From Candidatus Sulfidibacterium hydrothermale (GTDB taxonomy: Bacteria; Bacteroidota; Bacteroidia; Bacteroidales; F082), in NCBI RefSeq assembly GCF_020149915.1, contig NZ_CP083760.1, positions 620,001 through 684,000 on the forward strand: 64,000 nt of DNA, written 5' to 3'. The notes beneath the pieces are model-generated. The model saw nothing but the letters and a program-made list of their open reading frames with translations. It ran no database searches and was not told the DNA's origin. The position numbers and the translations under genes were made by a program. Of this stretch, positions 51,907 to 60,930 are shown one piece after another (the first letter of the stretch is position 1; each line of letters opens with the position of its first letter).

Positions 51907-52653
51907 ATGAATTTACTTACTGGAAAAGTTGCTCTTATCACGGGAGCAGCAAGAGGAATAGGTAAGGCAATTGCCCTGAAATTTGCTGCTGAAGGTGCCG
52001 ATGTGGCTTTCAGCGATTTGAATTATGATGAAAATATGGCGGCTACAGAAAAAGAAATTGCGGCTTTGGGTGTAAAATCCAAAGGGTATGCCTCCAATGC
52101 GGCCTCTTTTTCCGATAGCGAGAAATTGGTAAACCAAGTGGTAAAAGATTTTGGAAAAGTAGATATTTTGGTGAATAATGCAGGAATCACGCGGGATAAT
52201 TTGTTGCTTCGTATGACCGAACAGGACTGGGATGCTGTTTTGACGGTAAACCTGAAATCGGCTTTTAATCTTACAAAAGCTGTTCAGCGTTATATGATGA
52301 AACAACGCAGTGGTTCGATTATTAACATGAGTTCGGTGGTGGGCGTGAACGGAAATGCCGGCCAGGCAAATTATTCTGCTTCTAAAGCCGGACTGATTGG
52401 TTTTACCAAATCGGTGGCCAAAGAGCTGGGCTCCAGAGGAATCCGTTGTAATGCCATTGCTCCGGGGTTCATCGAAACCGAAATGACTAAAAAGCTGTCG
52501 GAAGAAGTGCGTGAAGCATGGATAAAAACCATTCCGTTACGTCGTGCCGGAAAACCGGAAGATGTTGCTGATGTGGCTACATTTCTGGCATCAGAACTCT
52601 CGTCTTACGTAAGCGGACAGGTGATTAATGTGTGTGGTGCCATGAGTACCTGA
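51907..52653 (+). CDS. fabG: 3-oxoacyl-ACP reductase
   Basis: NADPH-dependent reduction of 3-oxoacyl-ACP in fatty acid synthesis. The 248-residue SDR has the TGAARGIGKAIA cofactor loop, NNAG, the catalytic serine in INMSSVVGVNGNAGQANYSASKAG and Tyr-Lys in the YxxxK motif. The C-terminal phrase INVCGAMST differs from the usual INVDGGM; the change is outside the active site. Its gene is followed by a YdcF-type gene 85 bases later. Other SDR activities are possible, but FabG is the best match. Confidence 0.9.
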   Translation: MNLLTGKVALITGAARGIGKAIALKFAAEGADVAFSDLNYDENMAATEKEIAALGVKSKGYASNAASFSDSEKLVNQVVKDFGKVDILVNNAGITRDNLLLRMTEQDWDAVLTVNLKSAFNLTKAVQRYMMKQRSGSIINMSSVVGVNGNAGQANYSASKAGLIGFTKSVAKELGSRGIRCNAIAPGFIETEMTKKLSEEVREAWIKTIPLRRAGKPEDVADVATFLASELSSYVSGQVINVCGAMST

Positions 52654-52738
52654 TCCGGATTTCATTTCCGGATTTCCCGATAGGTGATGTTGCTGTTTTG
52701 ATTCCCGGTGTTTTGCTGGGGACCGTATTTTTTGTGCC

Positions 52739-53497
52739 ATGTTTTTTATTGTATCCAAAATACTTACTTATCTTTTTCATCCTTTGGTGTGGATTGTGGG
52801 ATTGCTGGCTGTTGCCATTTTCTCACGAAAAGCTAAAACAATACGGCGTTGTACGGTAACCGCTTTTGTATTGTTGTTTTTGTTTTCCAACACTTTTTTG
52901 GTGAATAAACTGGTTTCGTTGTGGACGATTCAGCCGGTACCTGTTCACCGGAAATATGATGTGGGAATAGTATTAGGCGGTTCAACAGCTACTTATGATG
53001 CAAAAGTTCACCGGGTAACTTACAAAGGAAATATTGACCGGTTGCTGCAGGCCGTAGAAATGTATAAACAGGGAAAAATCAAAAAGATAATGGTAACCGG
53101 AGCTTCCGGAAACCTGATGTATTTGCAGGTGAAAGAGGGCCGGTTATTGCATGATTTTTTGGTGCGCATCGGAATTCCTGAAAAAGATATTTTGACGGAT
53201 ACACTGGCGGAAAACACCCATGAAAATGCGGTTTATGCCAAAAAAATCCTTCGTCGCCATCCCCGTCTCCATTCTGTTTTGCTGTTTACTTCTTCGTTAC
53301 ATATGCGTCGTGCTTTGGCCTGTTTCAGACATGAGGGAATAAAAGTAACGCCTTATGTTACCAATTTGCTCAATACGGATGTGCAATGGAATCCGGAGTA
53401 TTTTTTGATTCCGGATGCGGCTAATTTTCTGATATGGAACGGAATGGTTCATGAAGTTTTTGGGTATCTGGTTTATCGGATTGTAGGTTATATCTAA
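52739..53497 (+). CDS. YdcF/SanA (DUF218) family membrane protein
   Basis: A 252-residue protein with two N-terminal transmembrane helices (ILTYLFHPLVWIVGLLAVAIF; VTAFVLLFLFSNTFLVNKL) and a Rossmann-like DUF218 domain: YDVGIVLGGSTATYDAKVHRV, KIKKIMVTGASGNL, IPEKDILTDTLAENTHENAVYAKKIL and VLLFTSSLHMRRALACFRHEGIKV. SanA/ElyC members are implicated in envelope integrity and cell-wall precursor handling. Location in front of an M48 protease gene (11-base gap) supports a shared envelope role. Confidence 0.88.
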   Translation: MFFIVSKILTYLFHPLVWIVGLLAVAIFSRKAKTIRRCTVTAFVLLFLFSNTFLVNKLVSLWTIQPVPVHRKYDVGIVLGGSTATYDAKVHRVTYKGNIDRLLQAVEMYKQGKIKKIMVTGASGNLMYLQVKEGRLLHDFLVRIGIPEKDILTDTLAENTHENAVYAKKILRRHPRLHSVLLFTSSLHMRRALACFRHEGIKVTPYVTNLLNTDVQWNPEYFLIPDAANFLIWNGMVHEVFGYLVYRIVGYI

Positions 53498-53507
53498 AAA
53501 AATAAAA

Positions 53508-54767
53508 ATGGCTCATCTGTTGTTTGAACTGATATTGTGGATTCTTGTTTTGGATTTCGTGTTTGAACGGTGGCTCGACCGGTTGAATTTAAAACATCTT
53601 AGTCCGGAGCTTCCTGCAGCATTGTCGGGTATTTACAATGCAGAAAAATATGCGGCATCACAGCAATATCTGAAAGCCAACAGCCGGTTGTCGATGGTGC
53701 AATCCGCTTTTGTGTTTTTGTTGGTGTTGGCCATGTTGCTTTTTCATGGTTTTGCTTTTTTGGATGAGGTAGTCAGAAAGCTTACTCCCAATCCGTACGG
53801 GCAAACCCTTTTGTTTTTTGGAATTTTGGGTTTTTCTCTTGATGTACTTACGTTGCCGTTTCAATGGTATGGTACTTTTGTTATTGAAGAAAAATTTGGG
53901 TTTAACAAAACAACAGTTCCTGTTTTTGTTACCGATAAGCTGAAAATGTGGCTCGTCAGTGGTGTTGTTGGTGGCGGATTGCTTTTGTTTATACAATGGG
54001 CTTATACTGCCGGCGGAGCAGTTTTTTGGCTTATTGCCTTTGCCGGAGTGAGCCTTTTTATGATTTTTATGGCCATGTTTTATACTTCGCTTATTGTTCC
54101 CCTGTTTAATAAATTGCGGCCACTTGAAGAAGGAGAACTCAAAACGGCCATCGAAAAATTGGCCGCACAGACCGGATTTCCCCTCACCGGAATTTATATT
54201 ATGGACGGCTCTAAACGAAGTACAAAAGCAAATGCTTATTTCAGTGGGTTAGGTCCGAAAAAGAAGATTATTTTGTACGATACCTTGCTGGAAGAACTTT
54301 CCACAGAAGAGATTGTTGCCGTATTGGCTCATGAAATCGGGCATTACCGCAAGAAACACATTTACAAAGGGCTTGTAGTTTCGCTGGCCGAAATGCTGGT
54401 TTTATTTTTCCTGTTGGGCAAAGCGTTGTCCATGCCGGAATTTTCGCAGGCAATTGGTGTGCAGAACGCTTCATTTTATGCCGGATTGCTGGCTTTCTCG
54501 CTGCTTTATGCTCCGGTTTCATTTATATTGGGGATTGTGGAGAATGTTCTTTCGCGCCGTCATGAATATCAGGCGGATGCTTTTGCCGTTTCTGCCGGGT
54601 TGGGAAAAAGTCTGGTCAATGCTTTGATCCGGTTGTCAGTATCCAGTTTAAGTAATTTGCAGCCGCATCCGCTGTATGTTTTTTTCCATTACTCGCATCC
54701 CACGTTATTACAACGTAAAAGTGCCATTGAAAAACAAATAGAGAAGCTTAATACGACACCTTCCTAA
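53508..54767 (+). CDS. M48 family (Ste24-type) membrane metallopeptidase
   Basis: A 419-residue integral membrane protease. About seven membrane helices; the zinc motif HEIGH occurs in IVAVLAHEIGHYRKKH (about residue 280) and the third ligand is the Glu in SRRHEYQADAFAV. IYIMDGSKRSTKANAYFSGLGPKKKIILYDTLLE is the strand-rich region of the family. The full length and helices preceding the zinc motif fit CAAX prenyl protease 1-like Ste24 rather than the short HtpX form. The C-terminus overlaps the convergent sugar transferase gene by 20 bases. Confidence 0.92.
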   Translation: MAHLLFELILWILVLDFVFERWLDRLNLKHLSPELPAALSGIYNAEKYAASQQYLKANSRLSMVQSAFVFLLVLAMLLFHGFAFLDEVVRKLTPNPYGQTLLFFGILGFSLDVLTLPFQWYGTFVIEEKFGFNKTTVPVFVTDKLKMWLVSGVVGGGLLLFIQWAYTAGGAVFWLIAFAGVSLFMIFMAMFYTSLIVPLFNKLRPLEEGELKTAIEKLAAQTGFPLTGIYIMDGSKRSTKANAYFSGLGPKKKIILYDTLLEELSTEEIVAVLAHEIGHYRKKHIYKGLVVSLAEMLVLFFLLGKALSMPEFSQAIGVQNASFYAGLLAFSLLYAPVSFILGIVENVLSRRHEYQADAFAVSAGLGKSLVNALIRLSVSSLSNLQPHPLYVFFHYSHPTLLQRKSAIEKQIEKLNTTPS

Positions 54768-55605
54768 ACCGGAAAAAGGTAATAATGGTCTTGAGAATGA
54801 TTTTCAGATCGGTGCCAAAACCGGCAATCATGGCGTATTGGTTGTCAAAAGCAATCCGTTCTTCCGGGTTATGGACTTCGGAAGCATGAATTTGCCAGAG
54901 TCCGGTAATGCCGGCAGGAGCCATAAACCGGTAAGCCCATTCATCGGTAGTCAGGTGCTCGGCTTCGTACAATGGCAGCGGGCGGTTTCCCACAACCGAC
55001 ATGTCACCGCGTAAAACATTATAGAATTGTGGAATTTCATCCAGGTGGTATTGCCGTAAAAACCGTCCTACTTTAGTGATGCGCGGATCTTCCTTTACTT
55101 TGAAAAAGGTGTTCTGGAGCAGGTTAAGTTTCCGGAGCCGGTGGTAATTGTTCTCGCATATCTCAACACCGTCAATGTAAAGAATGGGTGAACAGGCATG
55201 GCCAAGGCGTTTACATTCGGGGCAGTCATCGAGTTTATATTTCTTAAGCTGTAGTTCCGGATTATGTTCCTGTTTCAGGTATTCATTTAAATTGGAAAGA
55301 TGTTGTTTTTCTTTATCCGCATCTTTCCGCATGGTGCGGAATTTATAAAATGTAAAGATATCGTAACCGGTTCCTACTCTTTTCTGAGAAAAGATTACCG
55401 GCCCTTTACTTTCCAGCTTGATGGCTATGGCAATCAGGATGATAACCGGTAAAAAGAAGAGCAAAGCAAAAATGGAAAAGACAATATCGAATACTCTTTT
55501 TCCGAAGCTGATCTTATATTTAAGATATTCGCCCTCCGTTTTTCTCTTTTTTTCTTTTTCTTTCAAATCGCCCCCTAAAAAATGATAAAAACCAGTTTTT
55601 ATCAT
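54748..55605 (-). CDS. Bacterial sugar transferase with four-cysteine insertion
   Basis: A 285-residue polyprenyl-phosphate sugar-1-phosphate transferase that starts exopolysaccharide or O-antigen repeat synthesis at the inner membrane. One helix (VFDIVFSIFALLFFLPVIILIAIAI) is followed by KFRTM, the catalytic-side KVKEDPRITKVGRFLRQYHLDEIPQFYNVLRGDMSVVGNRPLP and a C-terminal amphipathic segment. Between KFRTM and DPRITK there is an extra loop of about 70 residues with C128, C131, C138 and C150 that could bind zinc or a cluster. The start overlaps the stop of the upstream protease gene (ATGA). Confidence 0.9.
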   Translation of the reverse strand: MIKTGFYHFLGGDLKEKEKKRKTEGEYLKYKISFGKRVFDIVFSIFALLFFLPVIILIAIAIKLESKGPVIFSQKRVGTGYDIFTFYKFRTMRKDADKEKQHLSNLNEYLKQEHNPELQLKKYKLDDCPECKRLGHACSPILYIDGVEICENNYHRLRKLNLLQNTFFKVKEDPRITKVGRFLRQYHLDEIPQFYNVLRGDMSVVGNRPLPLYEAEHLTTDEWAYRFMAPAGITGLWQIHASEVHNPEERIAFDNQYAMIAGFGTDLKIILKTIITFFRFRKVSY

Positions 55606-56639
55606 GGTATTTGATCGAAAACTGTCTGAATATCAACCCCTTGTTTTTTCAAATCAGCTTTCTTTTCTTCGACAAACTTAACAATTTCTTCTATTGAAAC
55701 CGAAAAAGTAATTCCATAATTTATCATCTTTTTTTTGTTAATATGTAGTATGCCATGGTAGGGAGCTGCCGGATTATACTGGTTTTTGTTGTTTATTGCC
55801 GGTTCCAGATAAAAGATATCGGTCGCGGGAGATGATTTGACCATCCCTACCCATTCAAAACCATTGCTTCCGTCGCGTAAAGCAAAAACGGGTCCGCCAC
55901 TGATGCCCCGGTTAAAAACAGCATTGATCAGAAAAAACGGGCTGTTGGGTTTTTCGGGCTTGCTAACAATGCCGCTTTCCACCATTTTTTGTCCTTTCGG
56001 AAATCCCATCACGTAAACAAAAGTTCCCCAGTTTAATTCGTTTGTATTTCCCGGCTTAAATGGAATTGCCTGCATTTTTTCGTTTGGGGTATGTCGGGCT
56101 TTCAACAGGGCAATGTCATTTACCGTATCGGCTGCCAGCAAAACGGCTTCCGGATATTCCAGTCCGGCAACATAATTTTTTTGTTTTACTTTAATGGAGA
56201 TGCTGCTGATAACTCCGGGATGATCAGGAAAATAGTTGATGACAGTATCCGGAAAATGAACTACGTGGGCACAGGTTAAAAACAGGGTCTGTTGTTCATT
56301 ACTTCCGATAACCGAAGCCGTACCCAAAACCGATTTGCTGGCAATGGATGAAGCATAAATTTTTTCGGTAGCTATTTTCTTCCGGAAAGCCGGCAGCGTC
56401 ATTTTTTCTTCCGGATAAAAAGCGTAACTTTTATAAAAAGCAATTACGTTGAGTTTGTAAACGGATTGGGCAATTTGACTTAAGGCCGAAGAAACCCCGG
56501 CGGCCGGCGGAGCGGCATCGTATTTTCCGTTAGCAGAAGAAAAAGTTTGTTTTTCTACTGGCAAACCTTTTCTTGAACAGGAGGCAGCGGCCATCAGGAG
56601 GAGCAGGATGAATGAAAAAGAAAAATATTTTTTTAGCAT
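55602..56639 (-). CDS. Trypsin-like serine protease lipoprotein
   Basis: A 345-residue lipoprotein. The ATG at 56639 opens a signal peptide with lipobox Cys21 (AAASC). The trypsin-like catalytic triad is visible: His125 in LTCAHVV, Asp175 in VNDIALLKA and Ser247 in GISGGPVF. The N-terminal 90 residues before the protease domain have no recognised family. No PDZ domain is seen, unlike DegP. Coupled by ATGA overlap to the sugar transferase, an uncommon pair, which may mean a role in surface polysaccharide export or just polarity. Confidence 0.8.
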   Translation of the reverse strand: MLKKYFSFSFILLLLMAAASCSRKGLPVEKQTFSSANGKYDAAPPAAGVSSALSQIAQSVYKLNVIAFYKSYAFYPEEKMTLPAFRKKIATEKIYASSIASKSVLGTASVIGSNEQQTLFLTCAHVVHFPDTVINYFPDHPGVISSISIKVKQKNYVAGLEYPEAVLLAADTVNDIALLKARHTPNEKMQAIPFKPGNTNELNWGTFVYVMGFPKGQKMVESGIVSKPEKPNSPFFLINAVFNRGISGGPVFALRDGSNGFEWVGMVKSSPATDIFYLEPAINNKNQYNPAAPYHGILHINKKKMINYGITFSVSIEEIVKFVEEKKADLKKQGVDIQTVFDQIP

Positions 56640-56710
56640 GGGTATGAACCGTTTTGTATTTGTTAGTGACATTAAAAAATTTACCGGTTGTTCCGGTCAG
56701 GGAGATTATA

Positions 56711-57514
56711 TTATAAATCCCGATTCTTTAGATAAAGATAAATCAGTACGGAGAACAGCAGAGAATAAGTGAAACAAGCAACAACATCTGCCATTGAAAT
56801 GGTTGTCCTGAATTGTACTCCAAAAAGTTTCATCAAAGCTGAATTGGGAACATCAATAAGATGGGTAATGGATTTTACAGGAAGATAGCGGGCCACATGA
56901 GCCGGAAGCCGATAGCCCAAAATCGGTTCTAGCACGTAATAATAAAGGGCAAAAATGCCGATGGCCAATCCTTGTTTTTGAAGCACAAAGGCAAACAACA
57001 GTGCCAACAATAAAAAGGTGAATATTTCCAGAAAATAAGCGGCTACAAATTGCATTTGTGAAAAAACAGAAACAAAAGTAATTTTTTCGGTATTGGCCAG
57101 TCCCAGTATCCCTCCGGATAACAACAAAATCAAGGTGGCTGCCAAAGCAATCATTCCGGCAAAAATGATTTTAGAACCGATAAATTCTGTGCGGCTCATT
57201 CCGGACATCACATTTTGACGAATGGTTTTGTATTGAAATTCATTGGTCACAAAAATGATAACAATAAGCGCGAGGAAAATCTTAAAAAACCCGGCCAGAT
57301 AGGCTAAGTTGTGCCAGACATACGGAAAACTATACAACGAAAATTGGGGAATGGCAACGGAAGAATTTTTCCCGGCATTGATAACGGCATGATTTAAAAA
57401 AGACTGAATGACCACAAAAACAAAAACCATGAGTACCAGATACAATATCCCCAAAGTCCAGAAAGTCCGGTTGTGTGAATATTTTCGAAAGTCGATAAGG
57501 AGGAGTCTTTTCAT
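56711..57514 (-). CDS. ABC-2 type transporter permease
   Basis: A 267-residue membrane protein with six hydrophobic segments. IRQNVMSGMSRTEFIGSKIIFAGMIALAAT is the connecting helix pattern common to ABC-2 permeases of the NatB/multidrug type. The start overlaps the ATPase stop by four bases (ATGA), so the two are translationally coupled and likely form a homodimeric exporter. Substrate unknown. Confidence 0.85.
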   Translation of the reverse strand: MKRLLLIDFRKYSHNRTFWTLGILYLVLMVFVFVVIQSFLNHAVINAGKNSSVAIPQFSLYSFPYVWHNLAYLAGFFKIFLALIVIIFVTNEFQYKTIRQNVMSGMSRTEFIGSKIIFAGMIALAATLILLLSGGILGLANTEKITFVSVFSQMQFVAAYFLEIFTFLLLALLFAFVLQKQGLAIGIFALYYYVLEPILGYRLPAHVARYLPVKSITHLIDVPNSALMKLFGVQFRTTISMADVVACFTYSLLFSVLIYLYLKNRDL

Positions 57515-58410
57515 GATTTGTCGGATAAAAGTTCCAAAAAATAGTTTTCGAGTGTTTTTTGTTGCTCGGTTAAATGGGTCAGGAAAATGTTTTTTTCGGC
57601 CAGCATTTTGTTGAGCCGGTCCGGTGTCAGCTGCTCTTCTGTTTCGATAACAAATTTTTCATTTTTTTGGACAATGGATTTGATTTCCGGAATGGTCTGA
57701 AGTGCCTGATGCAGTTCTTCGGGCAATGAAGCGGCTACTTCCATGATGTTGGCTTTTCCAAGGGCTTCTTTTACCGGTCCGGCATACCGTTTTTTCCCTT
57801 TTTCGAGAACCAAAACATGGGTGCAAACCTTTTCCACTTCATCTAAAAGATGGCTGGCAAGAATGATGGTGGTTCCCTGCCGGGCTATCCGGATGATCAG
57901 GTTCCGGATGTCGGCAATTCCGCGCGGATCCAGTCCGTTGGTGGGCTCGTCCAGGATAAGTACTTCCGGATTTCCAAGCAGTGCGGCAGCAATGGCCAGG
58001 CGTTGTTTCATTCCCAAAGAGAACGTACTGTATTTATAAAGCTTTTTTTCTCCCATGCCGGTTTGTTCCAGTACCTGGTCGATTTGGTTGTACGGAACAC
58101 GGCGAATGTCGGCTACGATTTTCAGGTTGTCCACAGCCGATAAAGTCGGGTAGAACAGGGGTTGCTCCAGCAATGCGCCAATGCGCCGGCGAAGCCGGGC
58201 ATCCGGATCTTGTCCGAACCAGCGAAAACTTCCACTGTCAGGCTTAATAATGTCAAGTAAAATTCCCAATGTGGTGGTTTTCCCACTACCGTTAGGCCCT
58301 AAAATACCATAAACATTTCCCTTTTCAACCGTCAATGTCAGATTGTCCAGTGCTTTTAGCCTACCGTAAGATTTACTGAGTCCGTTAATTTTAAGAATGG
58401 TATTTTGCAA
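57511..58410 (-). CDS. ABC transporter ATP-binding protein
   Basis: A 299-residue ATPase. Walker A GPNGSGKTTTLGILL, Q-loop LLEQPLFYPTLSAVDNLKI, ABC signature FSLGMKQRLAIAAALLGNP, Walker B EVLILDEPTNGLD and the H-loop in ILASHLLDEVEKV are all present. The C-terminal extra region (about residues 220-299) is typical of CcmA/YxlF-type ATPases that pair with ABC-2 permeases. Partner: the permease gene at 56711. Confidence 0.93.
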   Translation of the reverse strand: MQNTILKINGLSKSYGRLKALDNLTLTVEKGNVYGILGPNGSGKTTTLGILLDIIKPDSGSFRWFGQDPDARLRRRIGALLEQPLFYPTLSAVDNLKIVADIRRVPYNQIDQVLEQTGMGEKKLYKYSTFSLGMKQRLAIAAALLGNPEVLILDEPTNGLDPRGIADIRNLIIRIARQGTTIILASHLLDEVEKVCTHVLVLEKGKKRYAGPVKEALGKANIMEVAASLPEELHQALQTIPEIKSIVQKNEKFVIETEEQLTPDRLNKMLAEKNIFLTHLTEQQKTLENYFLELLSDKS

Positions 58411-58565
58411 GGCTTTCTCGTTTTAAGTTTTGGTAAAATGGCTGTAAATTAAACTTGTTTATGGAATTTTACATTAACCCGTGAAAATTAAATACTTATT
58501 TCGTGAAAAAGAAAGGAATTTACTGCAATTCTTTCTCGTTTTCATAGCACAAAGATAATTATACC

Positions 58566-58573
58566 TACCTTTG
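58566..58573 (+). promoter_or_regulatory. Predicted -7 box upstream of the FKBP gene
   Basis: TACCTTTG, 130 bases before the ATG at 58704; this implies a long leader. The 293-base gap 58411-58703 also holds an AT-rich imperfect hairpin near 58507-58542 and a 28-codon frame starting at 58599, neither of which I can support as a gene. Confidence 0.45.
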
Positions 58574-58703
58574 CATCCGCTTTATTTCAGATTTTTAATG
58601 AAAATTTTAGAAATACCCGTGATTGGTTTTGATATTGCCTTTTTAAGGAAATGTTTGTCGGTCATGGTAAATTCATATAGTCAATAACAAAAATTATAAA
58701 CAA

Positions 58704-59210
58704 ATGAAAGCAGGAAATAACAAGGTGGTTACCATGACCTATACCTTACGCCTGAATGATGAAAATGGAAAAATTATTCAACAGGTTGACGAAAGCCGGC
58801 CTTTTGTACAATTATTTGGCGTGGGAGCATTACTCCCCGCTTTTGAAAAAAATATCAACGGTTTGGAAGCCGGTGATACGTTTGGTTTTCAACTTTCAGC
58901 CGAAGAAGGATATGGTAATCCTTCGGACGAAGCCATTTTGAAACTGGATAAAAAGATCTTTGAAATCGATGGAAAATTTGATCCTGAAATGGTTGCTGTT
59001 GGAAAAACCATTACCATGCAGGACAATCAGGGTAATCCGTTGGATGGCAAAGTGCTGGCCGTAGAAGATGACAGCGTGATTATGGATTTTAATCATCCGT
59101 TGGCTGGTGAAAATCTTTATTTTTCAGGCACCGTACTGGATGTGCGCGATGCTACGGAAGAAGAGTTGGCCCACGGACATGCCCATGCCGGTGGTCACCA
59201 CCATGAATAA
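58704..59210 (+). CDS. SlyD-like FKBP-type peptidyl-prolyl isomerase
   Basis: A 168-residue cytosolic isomerase. The FKBP fold begins VVTMTYTLRLNDENGKIIQQVDESRPFVQLFGVGALLPAFEKNINGLEAGDTF and is interrupted by an IF domain (FEIDGKFDPEMVAVGKTITMQDNQGNPLDGKVLAVEDDSVIMDFNHPLAGENLYF). The tail HGHAHAGGHHHE is histidine-rich and can bind nickel or other metals, as in SlyD. Chaperone and metal-handling roles are typical. Confidence 0.92.
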   Translation: MKAGNNKVVTMTYTLRLNDENGKIIQQVDESRPFVQLFGVGALLPAFEKNINGLEAGDTFGFQLSAEEGYGNPSDEAILKLDKKIFEIDGKFDPEMVAVGKTITMQDNQGNPLDGKVLAVEDDSVIMDFNHPLAGENLYFSGTVLDVRDATEEELAHGHAHAGGHHHE

Positions 59211-59250
59211 AAAAACAAAAGGGTAACGGCTGTTTGCGGTTGTCTTTTTT

Positions 59251-59970
59251 TTATGAAAACAAAATGAAAACGGCAGGCTTTTTATGAAAGTCTGCTTTTT
59301 CTTTTTTCCATTGGCCAATAGTTTTTGATATAATCCATTCGTCCGGAAGGGTAAGATTACAGGCAATACAAAGTTGTGTTTGGGGCCGGCATACTTTTAA
59401 CAGGGTTTCCAGCATTTGACGGTTCCGGTAAGGAGTTTCGATGAACAATTGGCTTTCGTTGTACTTTTGGGCATGCTGTTCCAGCTCGCGGATCTTTTTG
59501 GCCCTTAGATTTGAATCTACCGGAAGATAGCCGTGAAAACGAAATTGCTGTCCATTGAATCCTGATGCCATTAATGCCAGTATCAGCGAGTTGGGGCCGG
59601 TAAGCGGAACCACGCGTATGTTTTGCCGGTGGGCTTCCTGAACAACCTGTGCTCCGGGGTCGGCCACCGCCGGTGTGCCGGCTTCCGATAACACACCCAT
59701 ATCTTCTCCTTTTGTTAATGGTTTCAGAAAAGAAGCAATCTTTTCTTCGGGTGTGTGTTTGTTCAGCTCGAAAAACTGCATGTCGTCAATGGGTAAAGGA
59801 TGTCCGCTTTTCCGGATAAAGCGCCGGGCTGAGCGGATATTTTCTACTACAAAATACCGGATTGTATGTAAAATTTGATGATTCCATTCCGGAATAACAT
59901 GATGAATCTGGTCGTTGTTTCCCAGTGTTACCGGAAACAAATACAAAGTTCCTTTTTTGTTTTTTGTCAT
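59251..59970 (-). CDS. RsmI-like tetrapyrrole-methylase family methyltransferase
   Basis: A 239-residue SAM methyltransferase. GTLYLFPVTLGN, ENIRSARRFIR, DMGVLSEAGTPAVADPGAQVV and VPLTGPNSLILALMASGF are the signatures of the RsmI/YraL group. RsmI 2'-O-methylates C1402 in 16S rRNA. A second, more divergent RsmI-like paralogue exists in many Bacteroidota, and this shorter 239-residue form could be that paralogue. It shares an operon, same strand, with the PLP dehydratase upstream. Confidence 0.82.
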   Translation of the reverse strand: MTKNKKGTLYLFPVTLGNNDQIHHVIPEWNHQILHTIRYFVVENIRSARRFIRKSGHPLPIDDMQFFELNKHTPEEKIASFLKPLTKGEDMGVLSEAGTPAVADPGAQVVQEAHRQNIRVVPLTGPNSLILALMASGFNGQQFRFHGYLPVDSNLRAKKIRELEQHAQKYNESQLFIETPYRNRQMLETLLKVCRPQTQLCIACNLTLPDEWIISKTIGQWKKEKADFHKKPAVFILFS

Positions 59971-59982
59971 AAAACAGGTATT

Positions 59983-60927
59983 TTACCAGGGCAGATGTCC
60001 TAAGTCAACATTTCCTCCCGAAAGGATAATTCCGGTTTTTTTGTGGGCGATGTCTATTTTTTTCTCCAGCACGGCAGCCAGTGGCACGGCAGCCGAAGGT
60101 TCAATTACAATTTTCATTCGCTCAAAAACCAAACGCATGGCCTGGATAATGCTTTCTTCCTTTACGGTTACAATTTTTGATACAAACTGCCGGATGATGG
60201 GGAACGTGATATCGCCCAACGAAGTTAACAGGCCGTCGGCAATGGTTTTGGGTTGTGTGCTGGGAATGATTTTCCCCGCAAGAAAAGAGCGGTATGCATC
60301 ATCGGCTCTGGCAGGCTCACAGGCAATTACCGTTGCTTTCTGTGAAAAGTAATGGGCCGCCAATGCCGTGCCACTCAGCAATCCGCCGCCGCCTACAGGA
60401 CAAAGCAATAAATCGATGTCCGGATGTTCTTCCAGAAGTTCCATGGCTGCGGTTGCCTGTCCTTCAATAACCTGTAAATTGTTATACGGATGTATTTCTG
60501 TAGCGCCGGTTTTGCGGATAATCTGTTTCAGAGTAGATTCGCGGGCTTCCAGGGTAGGTTTGCAAAAGGTGATTTGTCCGCCGTAGCCTTTTACGGCATT
60601 GATTTTTACTTTCGGTGCATTTTCGGGCATTACAATGTAAGCCGGAATTTTTCTTAAAGCGGCAGCACGGGCAAGAGCCTGTGCATGATTACCGGAAGAA
60701 TGAGTGGCTACTCCGTTTGCCGCGGCTTCGTCGGAGAGTGAAAAAACAGCATTGATTGCCCCCCGCGACTTAAAAGCCCCGACTTTTTGAAAGTTCTCGC
60801 ATTTGAAAAAAAGATCTGAACGAAAAGTGTGGTTAAAATAACCGGATTGCAAAACCGGTGTATGGTGAATACCAAAAGCAATCCGGTTTGCAGCATCTTT
60901 TAATTGCTCCCGTGAAGGATACCTCAT
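59983..60927 (-). CDS. Threonine/serine dehydratase-like PLP enzyme
   Basis: A 314-residue fold-type II PLP enzyme. GAFKSRGAINAVFSL provides the PLP lysine, THSSGNHAQALARAA binds the substrate carboxylate, CPVGGGGLLSGTALAA binds the PLP phosphate. The short form without a regulatory ACT domain fits catabolic threonine ammonia-lyase or serine racemase/dehydratase. Exact substrate cannot be decided. It ends 12 bases before the RsmI-like gene and starts three bases after the LMW-PTP-like gene. Confidence 0.88.
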   Translation of the reverse strand: MRYPSREQLKDAANRIAFGIHHTPVLQSGYFNHTFRSDLFFKCENFQKVGAFKSRGAINAVFSLSDEAAANGVATHSSGNHAQALARAAALRKIPAYIVMPENAPKVKINAVKGYGGQITFCKPTLEARESTLKQIIRKTGATEIHPYNNLQVIEGQATAAMELLEEHPDIDLLLCPVGGGGLLSGTALAAHYFSQKATVIACEPARADDAYRSFLAGKIIPSTQPKTIADGLLTSLGDITFPIIRQFVSKIVTVKEESIIQAMRLVFERMKIVIEPSAAVPLAAVLEKKIDIAHKKTGIILSGGNVDLGHLPW

Positions 60928-60930
60928 ATT

